Origin: JACMMS01 sp043758775
GTDB lineage: Bacteria > Pseudomonadota > Gammaproteobacteria > Burkholderiales > Methylophilaceae
Direction of reading: 5' to 3'
Assembly: GCA_043758775.1 (NCBI GenBank)
Contig: JAYVMU010000077.1
Span: forward strand, 1 to 43,426
Length of the DNA: 43,426 bases
The notes beneath the pieces were generated by a model. It did not search any database. It was not told where the DNA came from and worked only from the letters and a program-made list of their open reading frames with translations. The position numbers and the translations under genes are program-made. This document shows, piece after piece, positions 32,836 through 40,894 of the stretch (position 1 is the stretch's first letter; each line of letters opens with the position of its first letter).

Positions 32836-33961
32836 CTTACAAAACAATATGCTAGAAAATAGTAGCCAACAACTACGTACCGAACTTCAATCGGTAGGCT
32901 TGCGTTTGATGCAAACGGATATTGGTGTAAAAAGCCGCCGTGGTGGGGCTGGGCCTTCTGACCATAAAGCATTGACCATTGATGGCGTCACGATTATGGT
33001 GCCAGTACATACCAATACTGCTTGGCACTCGCCCTTTTTGGTAGAAACTGCGGATGGTAAAAGTACACTCAAGCGAAATGCTATTCCCATTGCCAATATC
33101 AGTTTTCCTGAAACACCCAAGTTTTATGCACTCGAAACAGCTGAGGGTGTGCCGTATTCTCATATTGCAACCTTACATAGCAAAGATGTGCTTGCCACCA
33201 CGGTTTTACAAACTTGTATTCGTTATGAAAGCCGTAAAAAAACTTGTCAATTTTGTTCTATTGGACAATCACTGGCTGCGGGCAGAACGATAGCCCATAA
33301 AACACCAGCACAACTCGCTGAGGTTGCAGTTGCAGCTGTAAAGTTAGATGGCGTGAAACACATGATATTAACGACAGGCACCCCCGCAACTAAAGATCGT
33401 GGTGCAAAGATTTTATGTGACAGTGCCGCTGCAATTAAGGCAGCAATGGTTGCTGAGGGGTTAACCTTACCAATACAAGTGCAGTGTGAGCCACCAGATA
33501 CCGATGATTGGTTTGAAATCATGCAGGCTGCGGGAGTAGACTCACTCGGCATGCACCTTGAAGCAGTGACGCCTGAAGTACGCGCCAGCATTATGCCAGG
33601 CAAGGCCTGCGTACCAATTGAGCGTTATATGGAATCTTTCAAAGCGGCTGTGAAAGTATTTGGACGCGCACAAGTGAATACCTATATTTTGGCGGGCTTA
33701 GGTGACACAGCTGCTGACATTTTAGAGATGTCAGCCATACTTATCGACATTGGCGTTTATCCTTTTGTTGTGCCTTTTGTGCCGATTAGTGGCACACCTC
33801 TAGAAGATCACCCTGCACCTACCCGTGAGTTTATGGAATCTATATTAAAACCATTAGGTGCAATGCTGGTTGAGGGCGGCATACGCTCGGCTGATATTAA
33901 GGCTGGTTGCGGAAAATGTGGAGCTTGCTCGACACTTTCTTCTTATGAAGTCACTGTTTAA
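32825..33961 (+). CDS. Radical SAM protein, MSMEG_0568 family (Nit1C)
   Basis: A 378-residue biotin-synthase-like radical SAM protein. The presumed [4Fe-4S]-SAM cysteines are C131, C141 and C144 in the unusual spacing Cx9Cx2C (TCIRYESRKKTCQFC), not Cx3Cx2C. TTGTPATKDRG, QVQCEPPDTDDW and LGMHLEAVTPEVR follow the TIM-barrel strands. The C-terminus carries an extra cluster, GCGKCGAC. ATG at 32825 with GAGGGGG 6 bases upstream is preferred to an in-frame TTG at 32810. The reaction is not known; its fixed place beside the nitrilase suggests it builds or modifies the nitrile substrate. Confidence 0.87.
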   Translation: MSSSLQNNMLENSSQQLRTELQSVGLRLMQTDIGVKSRRGGAGPSDHKALTIDGVTIMVPVHTNTAWHSPFLVETADGKSTLKRNAIPIANISFPETPKFYALETAEGVPYSHIATLHSKDVLATTVLQTCIRYESRKKTCQFCSIGQSLAAGRTIAHKTPAQLAEVAVAAVKLDGVKHMILTTGTPATKDRGAKILCDSAAAIKAAMVAEGLTLPIQVQCEPPDTDDWFEIMQAAGVDSLGMHLEAVTPEVRASIMPGKACVPIERYMESFKAAVKVFGRAQVNTYILAGLGDTAADILEMSAILIDIGVYPFVVPFVPISGTPLEDHPAPTREFMESILKPLGAMLVEGGIRSADIKAGCGKCGACSTLSSYEVTV

Positions 33962-33972
33962 AGAAGGCGATT

Positions 33973-34581
33973 ATGCTATGTGAAGCAATTTTGGACAGCA
34001 CTGCGAGTTATTCACCAGAAGGCTATATCTCATCGAAATACATCACACCTTTTGCGCATTACACTCCCGTTGAATATTTGGTGAAATGGGCCACCCTACC
34101 TTGGGAAGAGGCTCAAGCACACCAAGTGCGTAGAAACGTATTTTGTGAAGAACAAGGCATTTTCACAGGAGATGACCGCGATGCGACGGATGACAGAGCA
34201 CAATTGATTGTTGCGTTAGCCTGCACCGCAGGAATGCCTGAACAAGTGGTAGGTACGGTAAGAATCCATGAAGACGAGCCAGGGCTATGGTTTGGCTCAC
34301 GCTTAGCCGTACATGAAGATTTTAGAGGTCAAGGGAAACTAGGCGCTACTCTCATTAAGCTTGCAGTGACTAGCGCTAACGCCATTGGTTGTCATACGTT
34401 TCTAGCACACGTGCAAAGTCAAAATGTACCGTTATTTAGACGTTTGCATTGGTCGATATTGAATGAGGAAACGATATTAGGACGCAGCCATCATTTAATG
34501 CAAGCCAATTTAACTAAGTATCCACCGTGCACCACACCGCAAAGCGGCTTTGTTATTCAATCAAAAAGTCATAATGCTTAG
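33973..34581 (+). CDS. GNAT-family acetyltransferase, MSMEG_0567 N-terminal/Sll0786 family (Nit1C)
   Basis: A 202-residue N-acyltransferase-like protein. WEEAQAHQVRRNVFCEEQGIF leads into the GNAT fold, with VVGTVRIHEDE, SRLAVHEDFRGQGKLGATLI (acyl-CoA loop) and CHTFLAHVQSQNVPLFRRLHW. In some bacteria this domain is fused to the AIR-synthase-like protein encoded next; here they are separate, 9 bases apart. Acyl donor and acceptor are unknown. Confidence 0.85.
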   Translation: MLCEAILDSTASYSPEGYISSKYITPFAHYTPVEYLVKWATLPWEEAQAHQVRRNVFCEEQGIFTGDDRDATDDRAQLIVALACTAGMPEQVVGTVRIHEDEPGLWFGSRLAVHEDFRGQGKLGATLIKLAVTSANAIGCHTFLAHVQSQNVPLFRRLHWSILNEETILGRSHHLMQANLTKYPPCTTPQSGFVIQSKSHNA

Positions 34582-34590
34582 AACTAAATC

Positions 34591-35622
34591 ATGAGCCTAG
34601 TCGAAATTGTTAAAGCACTCAGAAGTAGCCGCTACTTTCAGCATAAAACTGATATTGCCAGCGTATTGACTACTTTGGCAAAGGCTTTGCCTGATGGCAT
34701 TAATGCAATGGGACAAGCAGTTGCGATTGGTGATGACACAGCTGCAATTAAAGATGGTGATGGCTATATGCTATTTGCTATTGAAGGTTTAGTCAGTGAG
34801 TTTGTAAGGGAGATGCCCTACTTTGCAGGTTACAGCGCTGTCATGGTCAATATTAGCGATATTTACGCCATGGGTGGACGACCTACTGCGGTAGTTAATG
34901 CCTTATGGAGCGATGGTGCAGTTAATGCAGAGCTGGTATTAAAAGGCATGGCGGCGGCTTCTAAAGTCTATGGCGTACCAATTGTGGGTGGCCATACCAA
35001 TACGCGGGCTAATCAAGGTCAGCTTGCCGTTTCCATTGTGGGTCGTGCGAATAAGTTACTCTCAAGTTTCAATGCAAAGTCTGGCGATAAACTACTGATG
35101 GCAGTCGATATGCGAGGTAAATTCGAAGGTATTTATCCTTACTGGAACGCAACATCAAAAGCAGCGCCAGAGCGGCTGCGAGCGGATTTGGAAATATTAC
35201 CAGAACTTGCTGAAGCGGGTCTGTGTGATGCCGCCAAGGACATTAGCATGGCAGGTGTACTAGGCACAGCATTGATGTTAGTTGAATGCTCAAAAGTAGG
35301 CGCGACGATCAAAATGGACAGTATGCCTATTCCACCTAATGTACCGATACTACGCTGGCTGTCTGCATTTCCTAGTTACGGATTTTTATTATCGGTACGT
35401 CCAGAAAATGAAGCGGCTGTTTGCGCGCGGTTTCATGAACGCAATCTTGTTTGCGTCAGTATTGGAGATGTTCATGAATCAAGCTGCATTTCGCTCACAC
35501 AAAAAGAGGAAGAGGATCAAGTGCTCTGGGATTTTGATAAGTCGTCATTTATTTTGCCCAATCAAACAAAATCTAATGAAAAAAAACGTAGCGAGACCAA
35601 AATAAGTCTAGCAACAGAATAA
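34591..35622 (+). CDS. AIR-synthase-like (PurM/ThiL/SelD fold) protein, Sll0787 family (Nit1C)
   Basis: A 343-residue ATP-binding protein of the PurM superfamily: VAIGDDTAAIKDGDGYMLFAIEG (Asp-rich nucleotide/metal loop), YSAVMVNISDIYAMGG, VPIVGGHTNTRANQG and DAAKDISMAGVLGTALML. The fold suggests phosphate activation of a carbonyl or acid. The exact substrate in Nit1C clusters is unknown. A Lys/Glu-rich tail follows residue 320. It is 9 bases from the GNAT gene and 24 from the next, so it belongs to the same transcript. Confidence 0.85.
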   Translation: MSLVEIVKALRSSRYFQHKTDIASVLTTLAKALPDGINAMGQAVAIGDDTAAIKDGDGYMLFAIEGLVSEFVREMPYFAGYSAVMVNISDIYAMGGRPTAVVNALWSDGAVNAELVLKGMAAASKVYGVPIVGGHTNTRANQGQLAVSIVGRANKLLSSFNAKSGDKLLMAVDMRGKFEGIYPYWNATSKAAPERLRADLEILPELAEAGLCDAAKDISMAGVLGTALMLVECSKVGATIKMDSMPIPPNVPILRWLSAFPSYGFLLSVRPENEAAVCARFHERNLVCVSIGDVHESSCISLTQKEEEDQVLWDFDKSSFILPNQTKSNEKKRSETKISLATE

Positions 35623-35646
35623 TCAATACCAAAGGAATCACACTCT

Positions 35647-35931
35647 ATGCCAGTTGTAAATTTTCATATTGTTTGGCCTGACCAAAGCGAATCGAAATGC
35701 TATTCGCCATCGTCTGTAATCACTGAACATCTTACAGAAGGTGAAACCTATGCACTGGACGACTTTATGTCGAGAACAAGAGCCGCCATGCATGCTGCCT
35801 CAGAACGAGTACGTGCTAAATATGGCTACGCCTGTTCTGCTGCGGCGGACCAAATGGAAATAATTGAACGAGACGCCTTGCGTTATATAAGCACGCATGA
35901 TGCAAAAGTGAAGGTCACTAAATTTAGCTAA
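35647..35931 (+). CDS. MSMEG_0570-family small protein (Nit1C)
   Basis: A 94-residue protein characteristic of Nit1C clusters: MPVVNFHIVWPDQSESKCYSP at the start, VITEHLTEGETYALDDFMSR, then SERVRAKYGYACSAAADQM. No catalytic motif is recognised. Two of its three Cys-bearing/aromatic stretches are conserved as I recall the family. AAAGGAA precedes the ATG. An 85-base gap follows before the flavoprotein gene. Confidence 0.8.
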   Translation: MPVVNFHIVWPDQSESKCYSPSSVITEHLTEGETYALDDFMSRTRAAMHAASERVRAKYGYACSAAADQMEIIERDALRYISTHDAKVKVTKFS

Positions 35932-36016
35932 AATGTTTAGCTGACTTTCCCTTCGTTAAGTTGTGTTTTACCAACCATTATCAGTACTAATTTTTAAGAT
36001 TTAAAAGGATTAAATA

Positions 36017-37318
36017 ATGTCTCAAATAACTTCAATCAATGCACCGCAACAACCCATACCTAAACATTACAGCGTCATCATTGTGGGTGGTGGTCAGGCT
36101 GGATTATCGTTAAGTTATTATTTAAAACAATATGGAATTGATCATTTAATATTAGAAAAAAATACGGTTACGCACACCTGGCGCACTCAACGCTGGGATA
36201 CTTTTTGTTTAGTTACACCAAATTGGCAATGTGCACTTCCTGGGTATCCCTATACAGGTAATGATCCTAATGGCTTTATGGTGAAAGATGAAATCATTGA
36301 ATATTTAGATGGTTTTATCAAAATGGTAGATGCGCCTGTGCTTGAAGGCACTGAAGTAAAATCGGTCAAATTAAATGAGGCTGGCTACTTTGATGTAGTG
36401 AGTAGCAATGTCGAATTTACTGCAACTCAAGTCGTTGTAGCCTCTGGTGGTTACCATATTCCTATCATTCCACGCATGGCGGAGCGTTTGCCCGCAAATG
36501 TTACGCAAATTCATTCTGAGCAATATAAAAACTCACAGCAAATACCAGCAGGTAATGTGTTGGTAGTGGGATCAGGACAATCTGGCGCTCAAATAGCAGA
36601 AGACTTGCACTTAGATGGCCGCAAAGTATACCTAGCAGTAGGTGACTCACCCCGCTGCGCACGTTTTTACCGCGGCAAAGATGTGGTGGATTGGCTCGCA
36701 GATATGAACTACTACGATATGCCAGTAGGCGAGCATCCACTGCGTGAAGGTGTACGTGATAACTCTAATCACTATTTAACAGGCCGTGATGGTGGACGTG
36801 ACATTGATTTACGACAATTTGCCAATGAAGGCATGGAGCTATTCGGTCTCCTGCAAGATTTAGATAATGGCGTATTGAAATTTGCGCCAGATTTAATCGC
36901 AAAGCTGGGGGAAGCTGATCTTACTTACAGCCGCATCAATGCTAGCATTGATAAGTTTATTGCCAAAAATGGCATAGAAGCACCCGCAGGCAGAGTCTAC
37001 GAACCCGTTTGGCAACCAAAAGTTGAGCGTACTGAATTAGATATTACTGAGGCAGGGATTACAAGTATTGTCTGGTGTATTGGTTTTAGACCTGACTTTA
37101 GCTGGGTAGATGCACCAGTGTTTAATGGTCGTGGAAACCCAAGTCATGATCGCGGCATTACGCCACAACAAGGGCTATATTTCCTTGGCTTGCCATGGCT
37201 TTATACATGGGGCTCAGGGCGCTTCTCAGGTATTGCACGTGATGCGCTGTTCATCGCAGATAATATTAAAGCGCGTCAAATGATTCCTGCAAAATCAAAA
37301 GTCATGGCGGCTGCGTGA
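36017..37318 (+). CDS. Flavin-dependent monooxygenase/oxidoreductase, MSMEG_0569 family (Nit1C)
   Basis: A 433-residue two-dinucleotide flavoprotein related to Baeyer-Villiger and N-hydroxylating enzymes. FAD-binding GGGQAG (24-29) is followed by WRTQRWDTFCLVTPNW; the NAD(P)H Rossmann motif VLVVGSGQSGAQIAEDL comes near residue 180. The C-terminal SIVWCIGFRPDFSW and FLGLPWLYTWGSGRFSG complete the fold. It may oxidise an amine or aldoxime-like intermediate in a pathway leading to or from a nitrile; this is inference. An AAAAGGA site precedes the ATG. The stop overlaps the next ATG (TGATG). Confidence 0.87.
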   Translation: MSQITSINAPQQPIPKHYSVIIVGGGQAGLSLSYYLKQYGIDHLILEKNTVTHTWRTQRWDTFCLVTPNWQCALPGYPYTGNDPNGFMVKDEIIEYLDGFIKMVDAPVLEGTEVKSVKLNEAGYFDVVSSNVEFTATQVVVASGGYHIPIIPRMAERLPANVTQIHSEQYKNSQQIPAGNVLVVGSGQSGAQIAEDLHLDGRKVYLAVGDSPRCARFYRGKDVVDWLADMNYYDMPVGEHPLREGVRDNSNHYLTGRDGGRDIDLRQFANEGMELFGLLQDLDNGVLKFAPDLIAKLGEADLTYSRINASIDKFIAKNGIEAPAGRVYEPVWQPKVERTELDITEAGITSIVWCIGFRPDFSWVDAPVFNGRGNPSHDRGITPQQGLYFLGLPWLYTWGSGRFSGIARDALFIADNIKARQMIPAKSKVMAAA

Positions 37319-38205
37319 TGTCTATTTCTCAATTAAAGCTAGTAGAAATTAATACCCCTGAAATCAGTATTCAAAAAAACCAATACTTAGCTGGAATGCC
37401 ACAGTTAGCTTATGCAGGGTTATCTGAAAATTGGTTACTCAAAGAGTGCGGACATAGACATTGGATGGGTTTAGCAGACTTGTCTGGGAAAGAGCAGCCT
37501 GATTTCCATGATGAAAACGGTTATAAGTCCTATGCAGCTTTTACTGCCGTGCGTATTTCATCAGCTAAGCTCAATAGCGTAAAAGAGAATCAACAACTCA
37601 CTATTACAAGCCAAGTATCACGTGCTGGACAAGCACGACATTTCAGCATGCATCACGTAAAGTCAGAAAACGAAAATATCACGAATATCCAAATGCTGTC
37701 GACATTTGTATTCAGGCGTGAGGTTGGTAATAATCAATCTGTCACTCGCGCCAGCTTTGCGAATTTAAGACAAACAGAACCCTCAACGGAAGCAAGTACG
37801 CTTATACAGCAATGCAAGAAAATTCGTGCCGATGATTGGTTAGAACATATGGGGCTGAGCCGTGCCTCAAAAGCCACTATCAAAGAAATTGAGTTTCTCC
37901 CCTGCCCTAATCATGATTTTAATGGCGCAAATTTTCTCTATTTTGCTAGCTTTCAAGCTTATGTAGACCGTGCAGCATGGGGCTGGGCCTCATTTCAGCC
38001 TGGCAATAAATCTATTGAAAACTTGCCTAGCATCGTGAATAGAGACTTGTTTTTTTACGGCAATATTAATGTTGGCGACACGTTAAGAATTCGTCTTTGT
38101 GCAGTGAAAATTGATGGTATTTATTCCACAGAATGGTGTGAGGTATACGCTGGCAATGGCTCAAAAATTGCTGATGTCTTCACTCAAAAAATATTGGCTG
38201 CTTAG
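37318..38205 (+). CDS. LnmK / Pnap_2097-like acyltransferase-decarboxylase family protein
   Basis: A 295-residue protein with two hot-dog-like halves: MPQLAYAGLSENWLLKECGHRHW starts the first (as in LnmK, MxxLxxxGLSExWLLKxxGxxHW), then YAAFTAVRISSAKL; the second has FLPCPNHDFNGANFLYFASFQAYVDRAAW and GNINVGDTLRIRL. LnmK itself decarboxylates methylmalonyl-CoA and transfers propionyl to an acyl carrier protein. No acyl carrier protein gene is near, so only the decarboxylase or thioester part may apply. It overlaps the flavoprotein gene by one base, hence co-translated, and is followed by a mutase gene that would interconvert methylmalonyl- and succinyl-CoA. Confidence 0.72.
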   Translation: MSISQLKLVEINTPEISIQKNQYLAGMPQLAYAGLSENWLLKECGHRHWMGLADLSGKEQPDFHDENGYKSYAAFTAVRISSAKLNSVKENQQLTITSQVSRAGQARHFSMHHVKSENENITNIQMLSTFVFRREVGNNQSVTRASFANLRQTEPSTEASTLIQQCKKIRADDWLEHMGLSRASKATIKEIEFLPCPNHDFNGANFLYFASFQAYVDRAAWGWASFQPGNKSIENLPSIVNRDLFFYGNINVGDTLRIRLCAVKIDGIYSTEWCEVYAGNGSKIADVFTQKILAA

Positions 38206-38230
38206 CCGTAAAAATAGACAATAAAGGCCA

Positions 38231-40390
38231 ATGATGATCAAACAACGTACAAACTTTGCTAAATCAATAGACCTAACAGAGTCTAAGATTGCACAAATAC
38301 ATCATCAAGCTAACCAAACTAATCAGTCAAATCAAGTTAAAACAAAAGCGCTTTATACTTCAGAAGATATTGTCAATCTGCCATATATCAACTCACTACC
38401 AGGCGTTGCACCATTTTTACGTGGTCCATACAAAGCCATGTATACAGAAAAACCTTGGACAATCCGTCAATATGCAGGCTTTGCTGATGCTGACAACACT
38501 AACCGTTTATTTCGTGAAGCGCTTGCACAAGGTAGTCAAGGTCTATCAATCGCTTTTGATTTACCAACGCATCGCGGCTATGATTCAGACCATCCGCTAG
38601 CGAGTGCAGATGTTGGCATGGCAGGTGTGGCGATTGATAGCGTTGAAGATATGAAGCGGTTAATGGCTGATATTCCACTCGACAAAATATCTGTATCTAT
38701 GACCATGAGTGGCGCAGTATTGCCAGTTATGGCCGCTTTTATTGTAGCTGCTGAAGAATCTGGCGTGCCTGTTAGCGCCCTAACTGGCACCATACAAAAT
38801 GACATTATCAAAGAGTTTATGGTGCGTAACACCTATATTTTTGCACCACAACCATCTATGCGTATTGCCACAGATGTGGTGGAATATATTGCCAAACACA
38901 TGCCACGCTTCAATGGTATGTCGATTTCTGGCTACCATTTTCAAGAGGCTGGCGCTGACAGCGCACTCGAACTTGCGCTAACTTTAGCAAATGGTCGTGC
39001 TTACATCATAGAAGCACAACAACGCGGTTTAGATATTGATAAGTTCTGTAGTCAACTCAGCTTTTTCTTTGGTGTGGGCTCAGATTTTTACTGTGAAATT
39101 GCTAAATTACGCGCAGCGCGCTTGCTTTGGTGCGAAATTGTAGAAAACTTAGGTGCAACCAGCGATAAATCCAAAGCATTACGTATGCATTGCCAGACAT
39201 CTGGCTGGTCACTCACTGCGCAAGAGCCTATCAACAATATTGCCAGAACTACTTTGCAAGCAATGGCAGCTGTATTTGGCGGTACTCAATCGCTGCACAC
39301 CAATGCTTATGATGAAGCTTTGTCTTTACCAACAAATACGACCTCTCGAATAGCGCGTAACACGCAGCTTATTATTCAAGCTGAAACTGGCATTTGTGAT
39401 GTAATCGACCCCTGGGCTGGATCGTATATGATGGAGTCACTCACTGCACAAATGGTAGAAAAAGTGAAAATCATCATGACAGATATTGATAATGAAGGTG
39501 GCGTGATTGCAGCATTTGAATCTGGTTGGGCTATCACCAAAATTCAGACTAACTCTGCGTTAGTGCAATCTAATATTGATAATGGTAAAAGTGTGATTGT
39601 CGGCTTAAACAAGCATATCAGCACAGAGAATCAAACATCGCCCGACTATTTAGATATCGATAGTCAAAAGATTAAAAATCAGCAGGCGGCACATTTGGTA
39701 ACGTTAAAACTAAATCGTGATCAATTAGCCGTTAGACGAGCTTTAAATACTTTAGCTGAAATCGCCACACAAAAAAACGGTAACTTATTAGAGGCTACAA
39801 TATATGCGATTAAAGCTCGTGCAACAGTGGGCGAATGTATTACTGCTTTAGAAAAAGTATGGCCACGTCATTCAAATAGTACCTCTCATGTCAGCAATAT
39901 TTACGGCAAACAAATGCATGGCAATCAAGATTGGAAAGATGCCTATAACAATGTGAATCAACTTGCAATAAAGCTAAAACGTAAGCCACGTATATTAATT
40001 GCAAAACTTGGGCAAGACGGCCATGATAGAGGTGCAAACATCATCGCAGCTTCGCTTAATGATGCAGGGTTTGAAGTGTATCAAGCGCCATTATTTCAAA
40101 CGCCCGTGCTAATAGCAAAGGATGCCATACGATTAAATGTAGATATAGTCGGTATATCAACTTTGGCAGGTGCGCATTTGACACTTTTACCAATACTCAT
40201 TGAGAAACTCAATATCTTGGGCGACAAAAATCCACAAGCAAAAAAAATTCTTGTAGTAGCGGGTGGTGTGATCCCACAATCCCATTTTGCAAAGTTGAAA
40301 AAAGATGGTGTGTCTGCTGTTTTTAATTCTGGAGCAAAAATTACTCAGATAATAAATGATTTAGTAAAGCGGATGATGTCCAGTATTTAG
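38231..40390 (+). CDS. Adenosylcobalamin-dependent methylmalonyl-CoA-mutase-type enzyme
   Basis: A 719-residue single-chain mutase. The TIM-barrel part has MYTEKPWTIRQYAGFADADN, IAFDLPTHRGYDSDHP and GTIQNDIIKEFMVRNTY; the C-terminal B12 domain has GQDGHDRGANIIA with lower-ligand H598 and ISTLAGAHLTL. Residues matching Propionibacterium Tyr89 and Arg207, which hold the substrate carboxylate, are kept (Y71, R199), as is the catalytic His (H236, YHFQEAG). This favours a methylmalonyl/succinyl-type substrate. Differences include SMTMSGAVLP (Ser for Asn) and SFFFGVGSDFYCE. No MeaB chaperone gene is adjacent. It is 25 bases after the LnmK-like gene and ends the operon. Confidence 0.85.
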   Translation: MMIKQRTNFAKSIDLTESKIAQIHHQANQTNQSNQVKTKALYTSEDIVNLPYINSLPGVAPFLRGPYKAMYTEKPWTIRQYAGFADADNTNRLFREALAQGSQGLSIAFDLPTHRGYDSDHPLASADVGMAGVAIDSVEDMKRLMADIPLDKISVSMTMSGAVLPVMAAFIVAAEESGVPVSALTGTIQNDIIKEFMVRNTYIFAPQPSMRIATDVVEYIAKHMPRFNGMSISGYHFQEAGADSALELALTLANGRAYIIEAQQRGLDIDKFCSQLSFFFGVGSDFYCEIAKLRAARLLWCEIVENLGATSDKSKALRMHCQTSGWSLTAQEPINNIARTTLQAMAAVFGGTQSLHTNAYDEALSLPTNTTSRIARNTQLIIQAETGICDVIDPWAGSYMMESLTAQMVEKVKIIMTDIDNEGGVIAAFESGWAITKIQTNSALVQSNIDNGKSVIVGLNKHISTENQTSPDYLDIDSQKIKNQQAAHLVTLKLNRDQLAVRRALNTLAEIATQKNGNLLEATIYAIKARATVGECITALEKVWPRHSNSTSHVSNIYGKQMHGNQDWKDAYNNVNQLAIKLKRKPRILIAKLGQDGHDRGANIIAASLNDAGFEVYQAPLFQTPVLIAKDAIRLNVDIVGISTLAGAHLTLLPILIEKLNILGDKNPQAKKILVVAGGVIPQSHFAKLKKDGVSAVFNSGAKITQIINDLVKRMMSSI

Positions 40391-40409
40391 GGATGTGATA
40401 AACAGCGCG

Positions 40410-40438
40410 AGCTCTTTAAAGTAATAGAGCTTTAGTTT
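40410..40438 (+). terminator. Possible terminator of the Nit1C-mutase operon
   Basis: AGCTCT (40410-40415) pairs with AGAGCT (40426-40431) across a 10-base loop, followed by TTAGTTTT. A weak stem, 20 bases after the mutase stop. Confidence 0.4.
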
Positions 40439-40502
40439 TCAAGTTAATTACAAAGTGATTTTTGTATTACCAAGTAATACTTGTCGTTTACCTAAAAGAT
40501 AC

Positions 40503-40596
40503 TAAGTTAGGCCCGATTTTGTAGCAGGGCAAGTAGGATTGTTAAGCAGAATTTTCCATTAAATTTCGATGATAAGATTTAGCAAATTCTGCATGT
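40503..40596 (-). mobile_element. IS3-family right-end remnant, inverted relative to the unit at 24715-27695
   Basis: Read on the minus strand, this 93-base segment matches 27602-27695 with about 14 differences by eye. It encodes the end of OrfB (AEFAKSY, then NLMENSA and stop) and ends in CCTACTTGCCCTGCT and the terminal repeat. It is a second copy of the same IS, of which only one end remains, and bounds the Nit1C island on the right. The rest of the 504-base gap to the TPR gene is a direct-repeat copy. Confidence 0.75.
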
Positions 40597-40597
40597 T

Positions 40598-40757
40598 GTT
40601 GATTCGTAATTAATATTAATCCAATTTACTTTAAAAAATGCATTTTGTATTGACCCACTAATTGTTGGATAAAAATAAGTAAATTCACATTTAATGCCTA
40701 CCAGATGTATCAATCAGAAAATCAATTCATCGGTCAATTTTCAAGGCAAATATACAT
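40598..40757 (+). repeat. Direct repeat DR-A, copy 1 (about 160 bp)
   Basis: Begins GTTGATTCGTAATTAATATT and includes the palindrome AAAATGCATTTT (40635-40646), then CACATTTAATGCCTACCAGA and GGTCAATTTTCAA. An imperfect copy in the same direction lies at 41781-41940, on the other side of the TPR gene. Confidence 0.8.
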
Positions 40758-40894
40758 ATTGAGCTTTTAATCATTTTAAGAGGTGACGTTGGATAAAAAT
40801 AGAAATGTCTGTGAGGAGTTTTCATTGCAACACTTGATTTATTCTCTTCATAACACAATATTATCATCAGTTATTTACAATAAGGATCTACCCA

